Source: CAVTWD01 sp963738325
GTDB taxonomy: Bacteria > Actinomycetota > Acidimicrobiia > Acidimicrobiales > Ilumatobacteraceae
Reading direction: 5' to 3'
DNA: 64,000 nucleotides
NCBI GenBank assembly: GCA_963738325.1
Contig: CAVTWD010000002.1
Location: 347,824 to 411,823, forward strand
Part shown: positions 1-8,614 of the stretch, piece after piece
How positions within the stretch are numbered: the first letter of the stretch is position 1
Layout: every line of letters begins with the position of its first letter
Translations under genes and position numbers: made by a program
The notes under the pieces: model-generated
Told to the model about the DNA's origin: nothing
What the model saw: only the letters and a program-made list of their open reading frames with translations
Databases searched by the model: none

Positions 1-765
1 ACGATTCGCACCCGCAACTGGCGGCTCGCAGCTATCCACTCGCTGTTCGGCTACGCCGCTCTCCACCACCCCGAACACGCCGCCGTCATCCAGCGCGTGC
101 TCGCCATCCCGACCAAGCACCGCGAGCACAGAGACGTCACCTGGCTCACCGACACCGAGGTCGACAAACTCCTGACCGCGCCCGACCGCAGCACCTGGGC
201 CGGTCGGCGGGACCACGCCATGCTCGTCCTCGCCGTCCAGACCGGCCTGCGGATCTCCGAGATCATCAGCCTGTCCCGCGGCGACGTCGCCCTCCAGGCC
301 GGCGCACACGTCCGCTGCATCGGCAAGGGACGGAAGGAACGCGCCACCCCGCTCACCACGCTCACCGTCGCGGTGCTGCGCGGCTGGCTCAGCGAGGACA
401 CTGGCGAGCTGTGGGAACCGCTGTTCCCGACACGCACCGGGACACGGCTCAGCCACGACGCCATCGAACGCCGCCTCGCCGGCCACCTCGCCGTCGCCCG
501 CAGCAGCTGCCCGTCGTTGCGCGACAAGCACGTCACCATGCACACCTTGCGGCACACCGCCGCCATGCGGCTCCTCCACGCCGGCACCGACGTCGCCGTC
601 ATCGCGCTCTGGCTTGGCCACGAACAGATCGCCACCGCCCACATCTACCTGCACGCCGACATGGACCAGAAGGAGCGAGCAGTCGCCCGCGTCACGCCGC
701 CGGGCACCACGCCCGGCCGCTACCAGCCGCCCGACCCGCTACTCGCCTTCCTCGACGCCCTCTGA
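1..765 (+). CDS. Tyrosine recombinase, 5' end off the window
   Basis: The reading frame is open from base 1, so the N-terminus lies outside the window. The visible 254 residues form the catalytic half of a tyrosine recombinase. The first catalytic Arg is in TGLRISEI (about base 240), the H-x-x-R box is HTLRHTAA (about 541), and LGHEQIATAHIYLH (about 612) carries the late His and the Tyr nucleophile. This catalytic layout is that of XerD-like integrases and of recombinases in actinobacterial multi-recombinase elements. Inverted copies of a 12-base motif follow directly, which suggests its binding site. Whether it is an integrase or one of a recombinase trio cannot be settled without the upstream flank. 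Confidence 0.85.
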   Translation, partial: TIRTRNWRLAAIHSLFGYAALHHPEHAAVIQRVLAIPTKHREHRDVTWLTDTEVDKLLTAPDRSTWAGRRDHAMLVLAVQTGLRISEIISLSRGDVALQAGAHVRCIGKGRKERATPLTTLTVAVLRGWLSEDTGELWEPLFPTRTGTRLSHDAIERRLAGHLAVARSSCPSLRDKHVTMHTLRHTAAMRLLHAGTDVAVIALWLGHEQIATAHIYLHADMDQKERAVARVTPPGTTPGRYQPPDPLLAFLDAL

Positions 766-882
766 TTGTTCCGACCCCGCGGCCAACGATCCTGAGATCG
801 CACAAGCTGATCGACGCGCAGGTCGGAACAATCACCAGGTCGGAACAATCGGCGTTGTTCCGAGGTCGGAACAACGCCGATT
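764..882. repeat. Recombinase-end repeats with a 17-bp inverted repeat
   Basis: The motif GTCGGAACAATC occurs in direct orientation at 822-833 and 839-850 and inverted at 764-775, overlapping the recombinase stop. A perfect 17-bp inverted repeat follows: arm 847-863 and its exact complement 866-882, separated by GG. Clustered half-sites plus a near-spacerless dyad right after a recombinase gene suggest the end or crossover site of the element. A terminator is possible, but there is no T-tract. Confidence 0.6.
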
Positions 883-943
883 CCGTCGCGCTCTCGACAC
901 CGCTTGCCAAGGCAATTCCAGATGCTGACCGGGGCCCCCGGGC

Positions 944-1129
944 ATGCTGGCGGCTGTGGCGGCTGTCTGGCTCATCACGGGAGCACAAGCATCCGGCAAG
1001 TCCACCATTGCCGATCTTCTCGCGCGGCGCTTCGAGCACGCGGTCCATGTGAGGGGCGGCCAGTTCTACCGCTGGGCGGTCCGCGGGTGGGTCCACGTAG
1101 ACAGTCCGGACGAATCCGAGGCCAGATGA
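944..1129 (+). pseudogene. Truncated P-loop kinase-like ATPase
   Basis: A 61-residue ORF opens with a hydrophobic strand and the Walker A motif GAQASGKST, followed by a helix and an RGGQFYRW segment. This matches the first third of small AAA/phosphotransferase-like P-loop proteins that are usually about 170 residues. A stop at 1127-1129 ends it well before Walker B, so it can hardly be functional. It starts about 60 bases after the recombinase-end repeats, so truncation by that element is likely. Confidence 0.55.
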
Positions 1130-1151
1130 TGAAGCGCCCCGGCGGCGGCGG

Positions 1152-1709
1152 TCAGCGAGGCGTTGGGTGGTGCGCTGAGCGGTGCCAGGGTGAGCATCGG
1201 ATCGTCGCGGCAACCAAGCAGATCGCCCCTATGGCCAACAGGACCAGCGCGGCGAGCACGATGCCGCGGGCGACGGCCTCGGTGTGATCGGCACCGGGAC
1301 CCAGGAACGGGAACGCCCAGTGCGGCCGTCTGACCGCTGGGGCCGCCCCGGCCGGTGGTTGGCCAGGAGCGGCCATGGACGCCGAGCGAGTCCCGAACGC
1401 AACCGCGACCACGCCAGCAGCAGCGACGACGACCGCGAACAGGCCAACGATGGCCGCGATCAGCGCAGGGCGGCTCGACCACCTGGGCTTCGCCGCCGGG
1501 ACACCGGCCACACCGCGAGCCTCCGCCCAGGAAGCGGCGAACCCTCGCGGGTCGAACACAGCGTCGCCGAGCAGCTCCTCGGCGCCGACCCCGTCTGCGG
1601 CAGCTTCGTCCAGATCGGCTTGCAGGTCCGCGGCCATCTCGGCGGCGACCGCCTCAGCCACGCCGAGCCGGTCCCACTCTCGGCGGCACTCATCGATGAA
1701 ACGGCTCAC
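1152..1709 (-). CDS. HAAS-type membrane partner of PadR
   Basis: A 185-residue protein starting at GTG 1709, with a strong GGAGGTG ribosome site that overlaps the stop of the upstream PadR gene. The first ~75 residues are acidic and helical (ECRREWDRLGV, then ADLQADLDEAA), like the HAAS or permease-prefix domains paired with PadR regulators. Two hydrophobic segments follow, around residues 90-115 and 155-178, joined by a Pro/Ala-rich linker. The 4-base spacing makes co-transcription nearly certain. The partner of such proteins is commonly an exporter, but none is adjacent here. The precise function is unknown. Confidence 0.72.
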   Translation of the reverse strand: MSRFIDECRREWDRLGVAEAVAAEMAADLQADLDEAAADGVGAEELLGDAVFDPRGFAASWAEARGVAGVPAAKPRWSSRPALIAAIVGLFAVVVAAAGVVAVAFGTRSASMAAPGQPPAGAAPAVRRPHWAFPFLGPGADHTEAVARGIVLAALVLLAIGAICLVAATIRCSPWHRSAHHPTPR

Positions 1710-1713
1710 GCCT

Positions 1714-2058
1714 TCACCTCCATAGGGCCGGGCGCAACAGCGAATCGACGGCATCCCTGGTCGTCGCCCACTCGGCGACCCCTTCGGCCAGGGCCCGCTT
1801 CCCCGCGTGCGACGCCTTGTAGTACTTGCGGGGCGGGCCGCCGTTGCTGGCCGCCCGGTAGGCCTCGACCAGCCCGTCGCGCTCGAGCCGGCCGAGCAGC
1901 GGGTAGATGGAGCCCTCACCGACCATCGACAGCCCACGGTCACGGAGCCGCTTGGTCATCTCGTAGCCGTACGCCGGTGCCTCCTGCACCACCGCCAGGA
2001 GGCACAGGTCGAGCACCCCGCGCAGGAGCTGGCTCCGCCGGCCGTCGCCATTTGCCAT
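1714..2058 (-). CDS. PadR-family transcriptional regulator
   Basis: A 114-residue winged-helix regulator. Hallmarks of PadR proteins are the YGYEMTKRL recognition segment, GSIYPLLGRLERDGLV, and the wing RKYYKASHAGK. I chose ATG 2058 over an upstream start 12 codons earlier because the PadR domain begins at once (GDGRRSQLLRG). It is the first gene of a two-gene operon with the membrane protein below and probably represses it. PadR regulators bind small hydrophobic molecules or antibiotics; no ligand can be inferred here. Confidence 0.9.
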   Translation of the reverse strand: MANGDGRRSQLLRGVLDLCLLAVVQEAPAYGYEMTKRLRDRGLSMVGEGSIYPLLGRLERDGLVEAYRAASNGGPPRKYYKASHAGKRALAEGVAEWATTRDAVDSLLRPALWR

Positions 2059-2130
2059 GCACCGCAAGGTACTCGCCACTCCCTTGCGCTGCAAGAGACC
2101 TCTTGCCCAAGGGCCCCAGCGACGGTTGAA

Positions 2131-2159
2131 TTGATGCTCGGATTCTAGGTAGCTAGCAT
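2131..2159 (+). promoter_or_regulatory. Putative promoter for leaderless transcript
   Basis: TTGATG (2131-2136) and TAGCAT (2154-2159) are separated by exactly 17 bases. The start codon of the next gene lies 6 bases after the -10 box, so transcription would begin at or next to the ATG. Leaderless transcription is common in actinobacteria. There is no Shine-Dalgarno sequence upstream of ATG 2166, which fits. Confidence 0.45.
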
Positions 2160-2165
2160 CCTGGC

Positions 2166-2330
2166 ATGGCAGCCGAGGACGTGAAGCAGTTCAACGTCTA
2201 CTTGCCTGTGCAGCTCATCAAGCGGGTGAAACACCACGCCGTCGACACCGAGCGGTCGTTGTCCGCGCTCGTTGCGGAGGCGCTGGAGGAGTACGTGCAA
2301 TCAAGAGAGGACGAACGACATGGCGACTGA
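2166..2330 (+). CDS. Small ribbon-helix-helix DNA-binding protein
   Basis: A 54-residue ORF starting MAAEDVKQFNVYLPVQLIK. A short beta-strand (FNVYLP) followed by two amphipathic helices (IKRVKHHAVD, then SLSALVAEALEEYV) is the Arc/MetJ/CopG fold. It overlaps the next gene by 11 bases, so the two are translationally linked. Such proteins are often antitoxins, but the downstream partner is a VOC protein, so it may simply autoregulate this operon. Confidence 0.7.
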   Translation: MAAEDVKQFNVYLPVQLIKRVKHHAVDTERSLSALVAEALEEYVQSREDERHGD

Positions 2331-2664
2331 TGGCATCGAGGCGGTGTTCCTCGAGACTCACAACTGGGGCAAGGCGGCCAAGTTCTTCCAGGCGCTCGGC
2401 TACGGGCTCGAGTTCGAAACCGATCACAGCTCAGGCCAGCTCCGCAACGGCGACGGTCCCTACGTGTTCATCGCCGAAGTCCCGGCTGACCAGCCGACGG
2501 GCACGCGGCTCGTCCTTCGTGTTCCCGACGCCGACGCGTTCGACGCCGACTCCATCGTCGAGGTCGTCACGCCCTTCGAGCCGACGCATTGGGGTACACA
2601 GGAGATGACCGTGCGCGATCCTGACGGGCGGTTGTGGAGCCTCCAAGCACCTGCTTCCGCTTGA
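2320..2664 (+). CDS. VOC/glyoxalase-family protein
   Basis: A 114-residue single VOC module. AVFLETHNWGKAAKFFQALG is the first beta-alpha unit, and the C-terminus MTVRDPDGRLWSLQAP is the usual closing strand with the metal-ligand region. ATG 2320 was chosen because it overlaps the RHH gene and the domain begins there. Its stop overlaps the TTG start of the methyltransferase (TTGA at 2661-2664), so three genes are coupled. The VOC superfamily covers glyoxalases, dioxygenases and resistance proteins; no substrate can be assigned. Confidence 0.8.
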   Translation: MATDGIEAVFLETHNWGKAAKFFQALGYGLEFETDHSSGQLRNGDGPYVFIAEVPADQPTGTRLVLRVPDADAFDADSIVEVVTPFEPTHWGTQEMTVRDPDGRLWSLQAPASA

Positions 2665-3499
2665 GTGCCGCTCCCGACAGCAGCGCAGTGCGCACTGCGC
2701 TGTGGCGCGCCCTGCACGTTGTGAGGTCGAGGCGCCACCGCACCTCCTCAACGACACGCTCGGCCTCGCCTTGGCCCAGCCTGAGTCGGAGTGGCGCGAG
2801 CGACCCGACATGCACCCGGAGGGCACCAGCCGCTACCGGGCTGCGCTCGTCGCCCGTACCCGCTTCGTCGAAGACCTCGTGGTCGACGATGAAGCGACGC
2901 AGTACGTGCTTCTCGGGGCTGGACTCGACACGTTCGCGCAGCGTCATGCCGAACTCGCCCGGCGGGTGCACGTCTTCGAGATCGATCGACCCGGACCGCA
3001 GGTCTGGAAACGGCAACGGTTGGAGGAACTCGGCCTCGGCGTGCCAGCGCACCTGCATCTGGTACCGGTCGACTTCGAATCCAACGACGATTGGTGGCAG
3101 GCGCTGCTCGACGCTGGCTTCGATCCCCACGCAAAGACGGTCGTCTCCTCGAGCGGCGTGTCGATGTACATCAGCAAGGACGCCACCGCGTCCACGCTGC
3201 ATCGCCTCGCCCGACTGGCCCCGGGCTCAACCGTCGCGACGACGTTCGTGCCGCCCCTCGAACTCGCCGATGAGGCGGAGCGACCCGCCCTCGAAGGAGC
3301 AGCGAGCGGTGCGCGCGCCTCGGGCACGCCGTGGATCAGCTTCTACACCCCCGACGAGATCAGCGGTCGCGCCACCGAGGCGGGCTTTCCGCGTGTCCGG
3401 TGCGCCGCCACCGCCGATCTGGCCGAGCAGTACCTCGCCGACCGGACCGATGGCCTCCACCCGGCGCACGGCGAGATCATCCTTCTCGCCAAGACCTGA
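2661..3499 (+). pseudogene. LCMT-like SAM methyltransferase, frameshifted
   Basis: This is the actinobacterial SAM-dependent methyltransferase family related to leucine carboxyl methyltransferases. The N-terminus (SSAVRTALWRALHV) is in the frame of TTG 2661. The rest (HLLNDTLGLAL, VVDDEATQYVLLGAGLDTFA, VFEIDRPGPQVWKR) is in another frame from about 2723. Two surplus bases, GT at 2721-2722, explain the shift. The SAM-binding GAGLDT motif and the acidic EIDRP residue are intact, and the length of about 279 residues is normal. Loss of function depends only on that 2-base change; a start at 2702 would lack the N-terminal helix. Confidence 0.75.
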
Positions 3500-4017
3500 C
3501 GGCGAGACAGCCACCGCGACCTGCCCCTCGCAGACGTGCTGGTGGGTGCCCGGACAAGCCGGCGAGTGGCACACCTCCGCGCTCAACTGCCTCCCTGCTG
3601 CCTACAGCGAGCGCAGGCGATCGACGAGAAGGGTCCTTCTCATCCGCTGATCTGTCGCGCCAGATCGGGCCGCCGACTGTGACTCGCATCGCCGATTCGG
3701 GATCGTCATCTCCTTGGCTCTGCGCTCCGACGCCAGGTCATCATCGGCTCTAGTCGACTTACCAAGGGATCCTCAAAACGTCCCACCTCTGCTGCCATGC
3801 AAGGACCGATCGGGCCGGGCGCGTGGGGCCAGCGAACCTCCGTGTGCGCACCCACGACCACGCACTGAGCGACGGCCCGCGTCGCCGTTCCGGCTATCGC
3901 CAGGGCCGTCTCGGCCGCGAGATATGAGCGACTCCTCGCTTCGCTGCACAGCCCTCGGACCGCTGGTGGCGGATACGCTCCGGGTGCCCACGGAGGACGA
4001 TCAGGGAGCGATAGCAC
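3500..4017. other. Intergenic region, no supported gene
   Basis: No reading frame here has recognizable protein character. It contains one divergent copy of the dispersed repeat (3653-3701). The last ~60 bases before 4018 include GGAGGA and AGGGAG, possible ribosome sites for the next gene. Confidence 0.5.
3653..3701. repeat. Dispersed repeat, divergent copy D
   Basis: The segment aligns with three better copies at 5209-5282, 18708-18779 and 20666-20732. Shared blocks include TCGCGC, CAGATCG and GCCGATTCGG with a GACTCGCA-like middle. It is the weakest copy and could be a decayed remnant. Confidence 0.35.
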
Positions 4018-4569
4018 GTGAACCTTCTCGTCGGAGAGCAACTTTATGACAGAACGATCCAGCCCGGAACCCCTCTAACCGTGGAGGATCTAGACCTGGC
4101 GTCGCTCGGCCTTAATCTAAGTGTCGCGCGTGAGGACCCTTTGCTCGGTTACCTTCTCAGTTTTGCTTTTATTCCCAGTTTCGAACCCGGACTTTCAGAT
4201 CGACTAGCCACGCAGTCGACTGGCGAGGCGCCGGTCTGGTTGACTGATTTGTACGAGAGAACACCATGGCTAGTGCCGGTGCTTCGGCCGGTAGAAGTTA
4301 ACGGCGGGGCGTTCCTTGTACCGGACGACCTCAGCGACATAGCTTTTTTCCATTTCTTCGTTGGCATGCCGGAACGAGCGGCGAGGCTGAGTATCGCTCG
4401 TCCCGCCACGGCGTTCGCAGGAGCCTTATCCTGGTCCGCTCACTCGTCAGCAGCGTGTGTCGAGAACATGAAGTCCGGCCTTTGTGAAAACGGAGACGGC
4501 TCCTGCTCTTGCGGTTTCATACCTTCACCCGATGGTCAGCCAGGGTCTGTCTGCGGTTGCTCACGATGA
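4018..4569 (+). CDS. Unknown protein with Cys-rich C-terminus
   Basis: A 183-residue ORF from GTG 4018. I do not recognise the family. The middle is hydrophobic and aromatic (IAFFHFFVGMPERAARL). The last 40 residues hold seven cysteines in a CSCGF/CGCSR-like pattern, which suggests metal binding or disulfides. The stop overlaps the next start (ATGA, 4566-4569), so it is coupled to the following membrane gene. Base composition is visibly less GC-rich than its neighbours, with codons such as TTA, AGT and ATA, which suggests recent transfer. The last ~40 residues may instead belong to an overlapping frame. Confidence 0.5.
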   Translation: MNLLVGEQLYDRTIQPGTPLTVEDLDLASLGLNLSVAREDPLLGYLLSFAFIPSFEPGLSDRLATQSTGEAPVWLTDLYERTPWLVPVLRPVEVNGGAFLVPDDLSDIAFFHFFVGMPERAARLSIARPATAFAGALSWSAHSSAACVENMKSGLCENGDGSCSCGFIPSPDGQPGSVCGCSR

Positions 4570-5207
4570 GCGTTTGGTACGACAATTTTGGATGGATACC
4601 TGCGATATTGAGCGCTCTCGCAGGGCCGCTCGCCTTGGCTGCCGTCATCGTCACCATCTGGCACTTCAGAGCATCTGGTTTCCGCCCTTCAGCGAAAGCC
4701 AGCGTCGGGTCACTGGCTCGGGAGGTGTCATTGGAGGTGATCAACAAAGGGCGCCTCGGTGGGCGCCTGGCCTGGGTAGCCGTGGTCCAAACGGAATCGG
4801 CAACAGACGTGGTTGTGCCGGTCTATTGCTGGGAGACGGCTGGTCCACTTCCGCAGTCGTTCTCCGGTGTCGCAATTGCTCCCGGGGAGCCGATCCAACT
4901 TACAATCCTTGCATCGAAGCCGACCGCCGTCGACATTTGGGGGATCGCCGAGGTAAGCGCCTTCGACTTGCGCGTTACCAAGGACATTGTCCGTCTTTAC
5001 TTTGGAGACGGAACGCAGGCCGATGTTAAAATAGCCAAGGCGGGAGTGAGTCGGTTCTGGTGTCTCTCCTCTCGCGAGGGTATTTACTCGAGCTTGTCGA
5101 CGGAGACGAAGGAATCTGTCGGGATTGAGGCCCATCTGACTCTTCTCGGCCTCCTTACGGCTTGGGCCAAACAGTTCCGTCGCCCGAACCGACAACCAGC
5201 TGGGTGA
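4566..5207 (+). CDS. Unknown protein with N-terminal membrane anchor
   Basis: A 213-residue protein from ATG 4566. After a short polar start, IPAILSALAGPLALAAVIV forms one strong membrane segment (residues ~10-30). The rest reads as a soluble beta-rich domain (FRPSAKASVGSLAREVSLEV, then a stretch rich in valine and threonine). Together with the preceding gene it forms a translationally coupled, lower-GC pair. No known family was recognised. A membrane-anchored sensor or effector is possible but is guesswork. Confidence 0.6.
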   Translation: MSVWYDNFGWIPAILSALAGPLALAAVIVTIWHFRASGFRPSAKASVGSLAREVSLEVINKGRLGGRLAWVAVVQTESATDVVVPVYCWETAGPLPQSFSGVAIAPGEPIQLTILASKPTAVDIWGIAEVSAFDLRVTKDIVRLYFGDGTQADVKIAKAGVSRFWCLSSREGIYSSLSTETKESVGIEAHLTLLGLLTAWAKQFRRPNRQPAG

Positions 5208-5208
5208 C

Positions 5209-5282
5209 AGATCGACGGGACTGGGTCGTTGTTCTGGCGCGCCATATCGCTCGGCCGCCGGTGACCCCGTACGCCGATTCCG
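5209..5282. repeat. Dispersed repeat copy A
   Basis: The start AGATCGACGGGA, the block TTGTTCTGGCGCG and the end ACGCCGATTCCG match copies B (18708-18779) and C (20666-20732) with small indels. It lies directly after a stop codon, like copies B and C, which argues for a mobile or regulatory intergenic repeat. Confidence 0.55.
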
Positions 5283-5475
5283 TGCGCCCGGTCAAGCTTC
5301 AGGGGCGACTCCACGCTCACGGACTTGGCCACCTTCTACCAGCACATGGAGGCCGTGGCCCGGTACCTGGACGGCGGCGGGCAGAGATCACGGCGATCGC
5401 GCTGCCGGCGGTCCGCGACGATCTGGTCGTACAGAACTCTGCCGTTCCTCGTTGAGTGGACTGGAGGTCGTTTCG

Positions 5476-5826
5476 ATGGACGAGATCAAGGGCATCGCAC
5501 GGGTGAAGATCCACCCCGGCAAGCTCGACGAGTGGAAGCGCCTGACTGAGCAGGCCATGGAGATCGTGCGAACCCGAGACCCAGGCACCCTCCAGTACGA
5601 GGTGTTCTTCAACGACGACGAGAGCGAGGCGATCGTCTTCGAGCGATACCAAGACGCCGACGCCGCGTTGGAGCATTTCGCCAACATCGGCCACCTCATG
5701 GAACCGCTCATGGCCACCGCCACCGTCACCGGCGAGGTCCTCGGCGCCCCGAACGAGACGATGCGAGCACAGCTTGGCGACGGCGAACCGAAACTGTTCA
5801 CCGCGTGGATGACCGCACACGACTAG
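5476..5826 (+). CDS. ABM-domain protein (antibiotic biosynthesis monooxygenase fold)
   Basis: A 116-residue dimeric alpha+beta-barrel protein. IARVKIHPGKLDEWKRL is the first strand and helix, TRDPGTLQYEVFFNDD the second strand, and ERYQDADAALEHF the conserved helix. ATG 5476 was preferred because the domain begins immediately. The family includes quinone-forming monooxygenases and heme-degrading enzymes that need no cofactor; the substrate is unknown. The TAG stop lies inside the CTAG sequence duplicated by the IS5-type insertion just downstream, so the IS landed exactly at the gene end without altering the protein. Confidence 0.8.
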   Translation: MDEIKGIARVKIHPGKLDEWKRLTEQAMEIVRTRDPGTLQYEVFFNDDESEAIVFERYQDADAALEHFANIGHLMEPLMATATVTGEVLGAPNETMRAQLGDGEPKLFTAWMTAHD

Positions 5827-5830
5827 CTAG

Positions 5831-7116
5831 CAGGGTGCTGAAATTCGGCTGAGGTGCTCGCGTTCAGCGCTCGGATCGAAAAGACTGTGGGGGATGCGTG
5901 GCATTCCTGATCCCCAGTTGGCGATGTTGATCTCGTTGAGCACGGAGGAGTTGATCCCGCCCGATCATCCGATCCGCCGGATCCGCGCCGTGGTGGACGC
6001 GGTACTCGCCGACCTGGACGGCACGTTCGACGGGATGTACGCGTCGGGTGGCCGGCGCAGCGTGCCGCCCGAGACATTGTTGAAGGCGACGGTGTTGATG
6101 GCGATGTACTCGATCCGTTCCGAACGGGCGTTCTGCGAACGCCTCAACTACGACCTGTTGTTCAAGTGGTTCCTGGACATGCGCATCGACCAGCCCGCGT
6201 TCGACGCCACCACGTTCACGAAGAACCGCCAGCGCCTCCTCGAGCACGAGGTCGCTGACGAGTTCTTCGCCGCCGTCGTGCGCCAGGCCAAGCTGCGCCG
6301 CTACATCTCCAGCGATCACTTCTCCGTCGACGGGACGCTGCTCAACGTGCTGCTCAACGCGTGGGCGTCGCACAAGAGCTTCAAACCCAAAGACGGCCCA
6401 CCGTCGCCGTCGGATCCGCCGGCGGGCCGCAACGTCGAGGTGCAGTGGCACGGGCAGAAACGCGCCAACGACACCCACGCCTCCACGACCGACCCGGAGG
6501 CCAGGTTGTATCGCAAGAGCCACAACACCGCCGCCACGCTTGTGCTACTCGGGACACCTGCTGATGGAGCACCGCTACGCGCTCATCGTCGACGCCGAGC
6601 TGACCACCGCCGACGGCTACGCCGAGCGGGCGACCGCGCTCGAGATGCTCGCCCGGCTCCCCACCACCGCCCGGCGGCGGACCGTCGCCGGTGACAAGGG
6701 CTACGACACCAGAGGGTTCATCGCCGAGGTGCGCGAGCTCGGCTTCACGCCCCACGTCGCCCAGAACACCACCCGGCAACGATCCGCGATCGACGCCAGC
6801 ACGACCCGACATCCCGGCCACGCCGTCAGCATGAGGATCCGCAAACGGATCGAGGAACCCTTCGGCTGGATCAAGACCATCGGCGGTGGCCGCAAACTCC
6901 GCTACCTCGGGCGACAACGCAACCGGGCCTGGTTCAAGATCACCGCCGCCGTCTACAACCTGATCCGCATCACCGCCCTCGACACCAAGATCGCCTGACG
7001 GGAGCCGCCCGCCGGACCTCGGCCGCACCGGCAGCACCACGGTGACCAGCCGAACGGCGTTAGATCGGCGACTCAACCTCGCCAGCAGCCTTCAGAAGAC
7101 GGTTTTCCGCGCCCTG
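5831..7116 (+). mobile_element. IS5/IS1182-type insertion sequence with CTAG target copies
   Basis: Ends are imperfect inverted repeats: CAGGGTGCTGAAA at 5831 and, on the opposite strand at 7116, CAGGGCGCGGAAA. Both are flanked by CTAG (5827-5830 and 7117-7120), as expected for a 4-bp target duplication. Length is 1,286 bp with one transposase gene. The element is complete, but its transposase frame carries a +1 shift. Confidence 0.8.
5894..6998 (+). pseudogene. IS5/IS1182-type DDE transposase, frameshifted
   Basis: The N-terminal half (DHPIRRIRAVVDAVLADL through a FSVDGTLL catalytic Asp) runs in one frame to about 6537. The C-terminal half resumes one base later at LLMEHRYALIVDAEL. That half holds the second Asp (VAGDKGYDTRGF) and catalytic Glu (RIEEPFGWIKTIGG). 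One extra base near 6538-6541 explains the shift. Total length of about 367 residues is normal for the group. It lies 63 bp inside the left end. If the extra base is a read error, the transposase is active. Confidence 0.85.
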
Positions 7117-7381
7117 CTAGACGACGCGAGGCCGCACCCTCACGCCATTGAAAGACACCGATGGCGCGATCCGTTGCCGATCCTGCCGACTGGCGGGCGA
7201 CACCCACAAACGCCGGTTGGCGGCGGTAGCGCGTGCGGTCGATCTGTTCGGCCGGCACGCGGTCCGGCCATGCTTGGCAGTTGGGACTGCCGCGACCGGT
7301 AGCGCTCGAGAGTCACCTCCCGCAGGCCCGTTCCGGGTGCGCCGCCGATGAGTTCTCCACCGTCGTAACGTCGAAGCCCAC

Positions 7382-8600
7382 ATGAGCGGATTCGACCCTA
7401 AGCGCCTCGCGCGCCTCGCCCAGGCGATGCAGCACCATGTCGGGCAGGACCAGGTCGGCGGTGTCGCATGGTTGCTCGCTGCAGGCGATCAGGTGGAGGT
7501 CGGTGTCGCCGGCCAGCTCACCCGAGGCGAACCGACGCCGGTCGGCCGCGACAGCATCTTCCGCATCTCCTCGATGACCAAGCCGATCGTGGCGGTGGCG
7601 GCGCTCATCCTCGTTGAGGACTGCGGCGCTCATCCTCGTTGAGGACTATAGACTGCGGCTCGACGATCCCGTCGACGCGCTGCTTCCCGAACTGTCCGAC
7701 CGGCGCGTACTCGTCGACGCTCGCGGTCCAATCGATGGGGAAACGGTGGCCGCCCAGCGGCCGATCACGCTGCACGACGTGCTGACGTTCCGGCTCGGCA
7801 TCGGCATGGACTTCTCGGCACCTTGGCCGCAGCCGCTTCTCGAGGCGCTGGCCGAGCTCGAGCTCGGCGCCGGTCCGCCCGAGCCGCAGGTACCGCCGCC
7901 GCCGGACGAATGGATGCGCCGGCTCTCGACGCTGCCCCTCATGTACCAACCCGGCGAGCGCTGGCTCTACAACAATGGGGCCGATGTGCTCGGCGTGCTC
8001 ATCGCACGCGCCGCCGGCCAACCGCTCGACGTCGTGCTGCGCGACCGGGTGTTCGAGCCGTTGGGCATGGTCGACACCGCCTTCTCCGTAGCTGACGTCA
8101 ATCGGTTCGGCACCTGCTACGGCACCGACCCCACCGGTGCACGGTTCGTCTTCGATCGTCCGGATGGCCAATGGGCGAAGCCGCCGACGCTTCCGTCTGG
8201 CGCGGCTGGCCTGGTGTCGACGGTGGACGACCTGCACGCGTTCGCGCGGATGCTCCTGTCGGGCGGACGGCTCCCGGATGGCTCGCGCCTGCTGTCGCGC
8301 GCCTCCGTCGACGCGATGAGCACCGACCAGATCGATGTCGCAAGCGGCGCGCCCGGGCCCCTGCCCGACGGCTCGCAAGGGTGGGGCTTCGGCGTCGGTG
8401 TGCAGGTGCGCCGCACAGGTCTCGGGCCCGCCATCGGGTCGTACGGCTGGGCAGGCGGCATGGGGAGCATGTGGTCGAACGACCACAGCAACGCGCTCGT
8501 CGGCGTCATGCTCAGCACTGACGCCTTTGCCGGCCCGTTCCCCCCGCCGGCGGTCATCCAGGACTTCTGGACCGGCGCGTACACCGCGCTCGACAACTGA
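7382..8600 (+). pseudogene. Class C beta-lactamase-like serine hydrolase, broken by a 25-bp duplication
   Basis: About 400 residues when repaired. The SxxK motif is SSMTK (about 7572), the YxN motif is YNN in GERWLYNNGAD (about 7960), and the C-terminal YGWAGGMGS stands where KTG/HxG is expected. The N-terminal frame ends at 7642 and the main frame starts about 7614, because 25 bases (7598-7622) are repeated in tandem at 7623-7647. Removing one copy restores AALILVEDYRLRLDD. The family includes esterases and D-aminopeptidases rather than true resistance enzymes. No signal peptide is visible, so it is probably cytoplasmic. Confidence 0.88.
7598..7647. repeat. Perfect 25-bp tandem duplication
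   Basis: Two adjacent copies of a 25-base unit beginning GCGGCGCTCATCC and ending GAGGACT. The unit length is not a multiple of three, so it shifts the serine hydrolase frame. The perfect identity means it is recent. Confidence 0.95.
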
Positions 8601-8614
8601 CCAGGGAGGTCGTG

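Noticed and set aside
7382..8600. True class C beta-lactamase resistance gene
   Set aside because: SxxK and YxN are present, but the third motif is atypical and no signal peptide is visible; esterase-like family members share this pattern.
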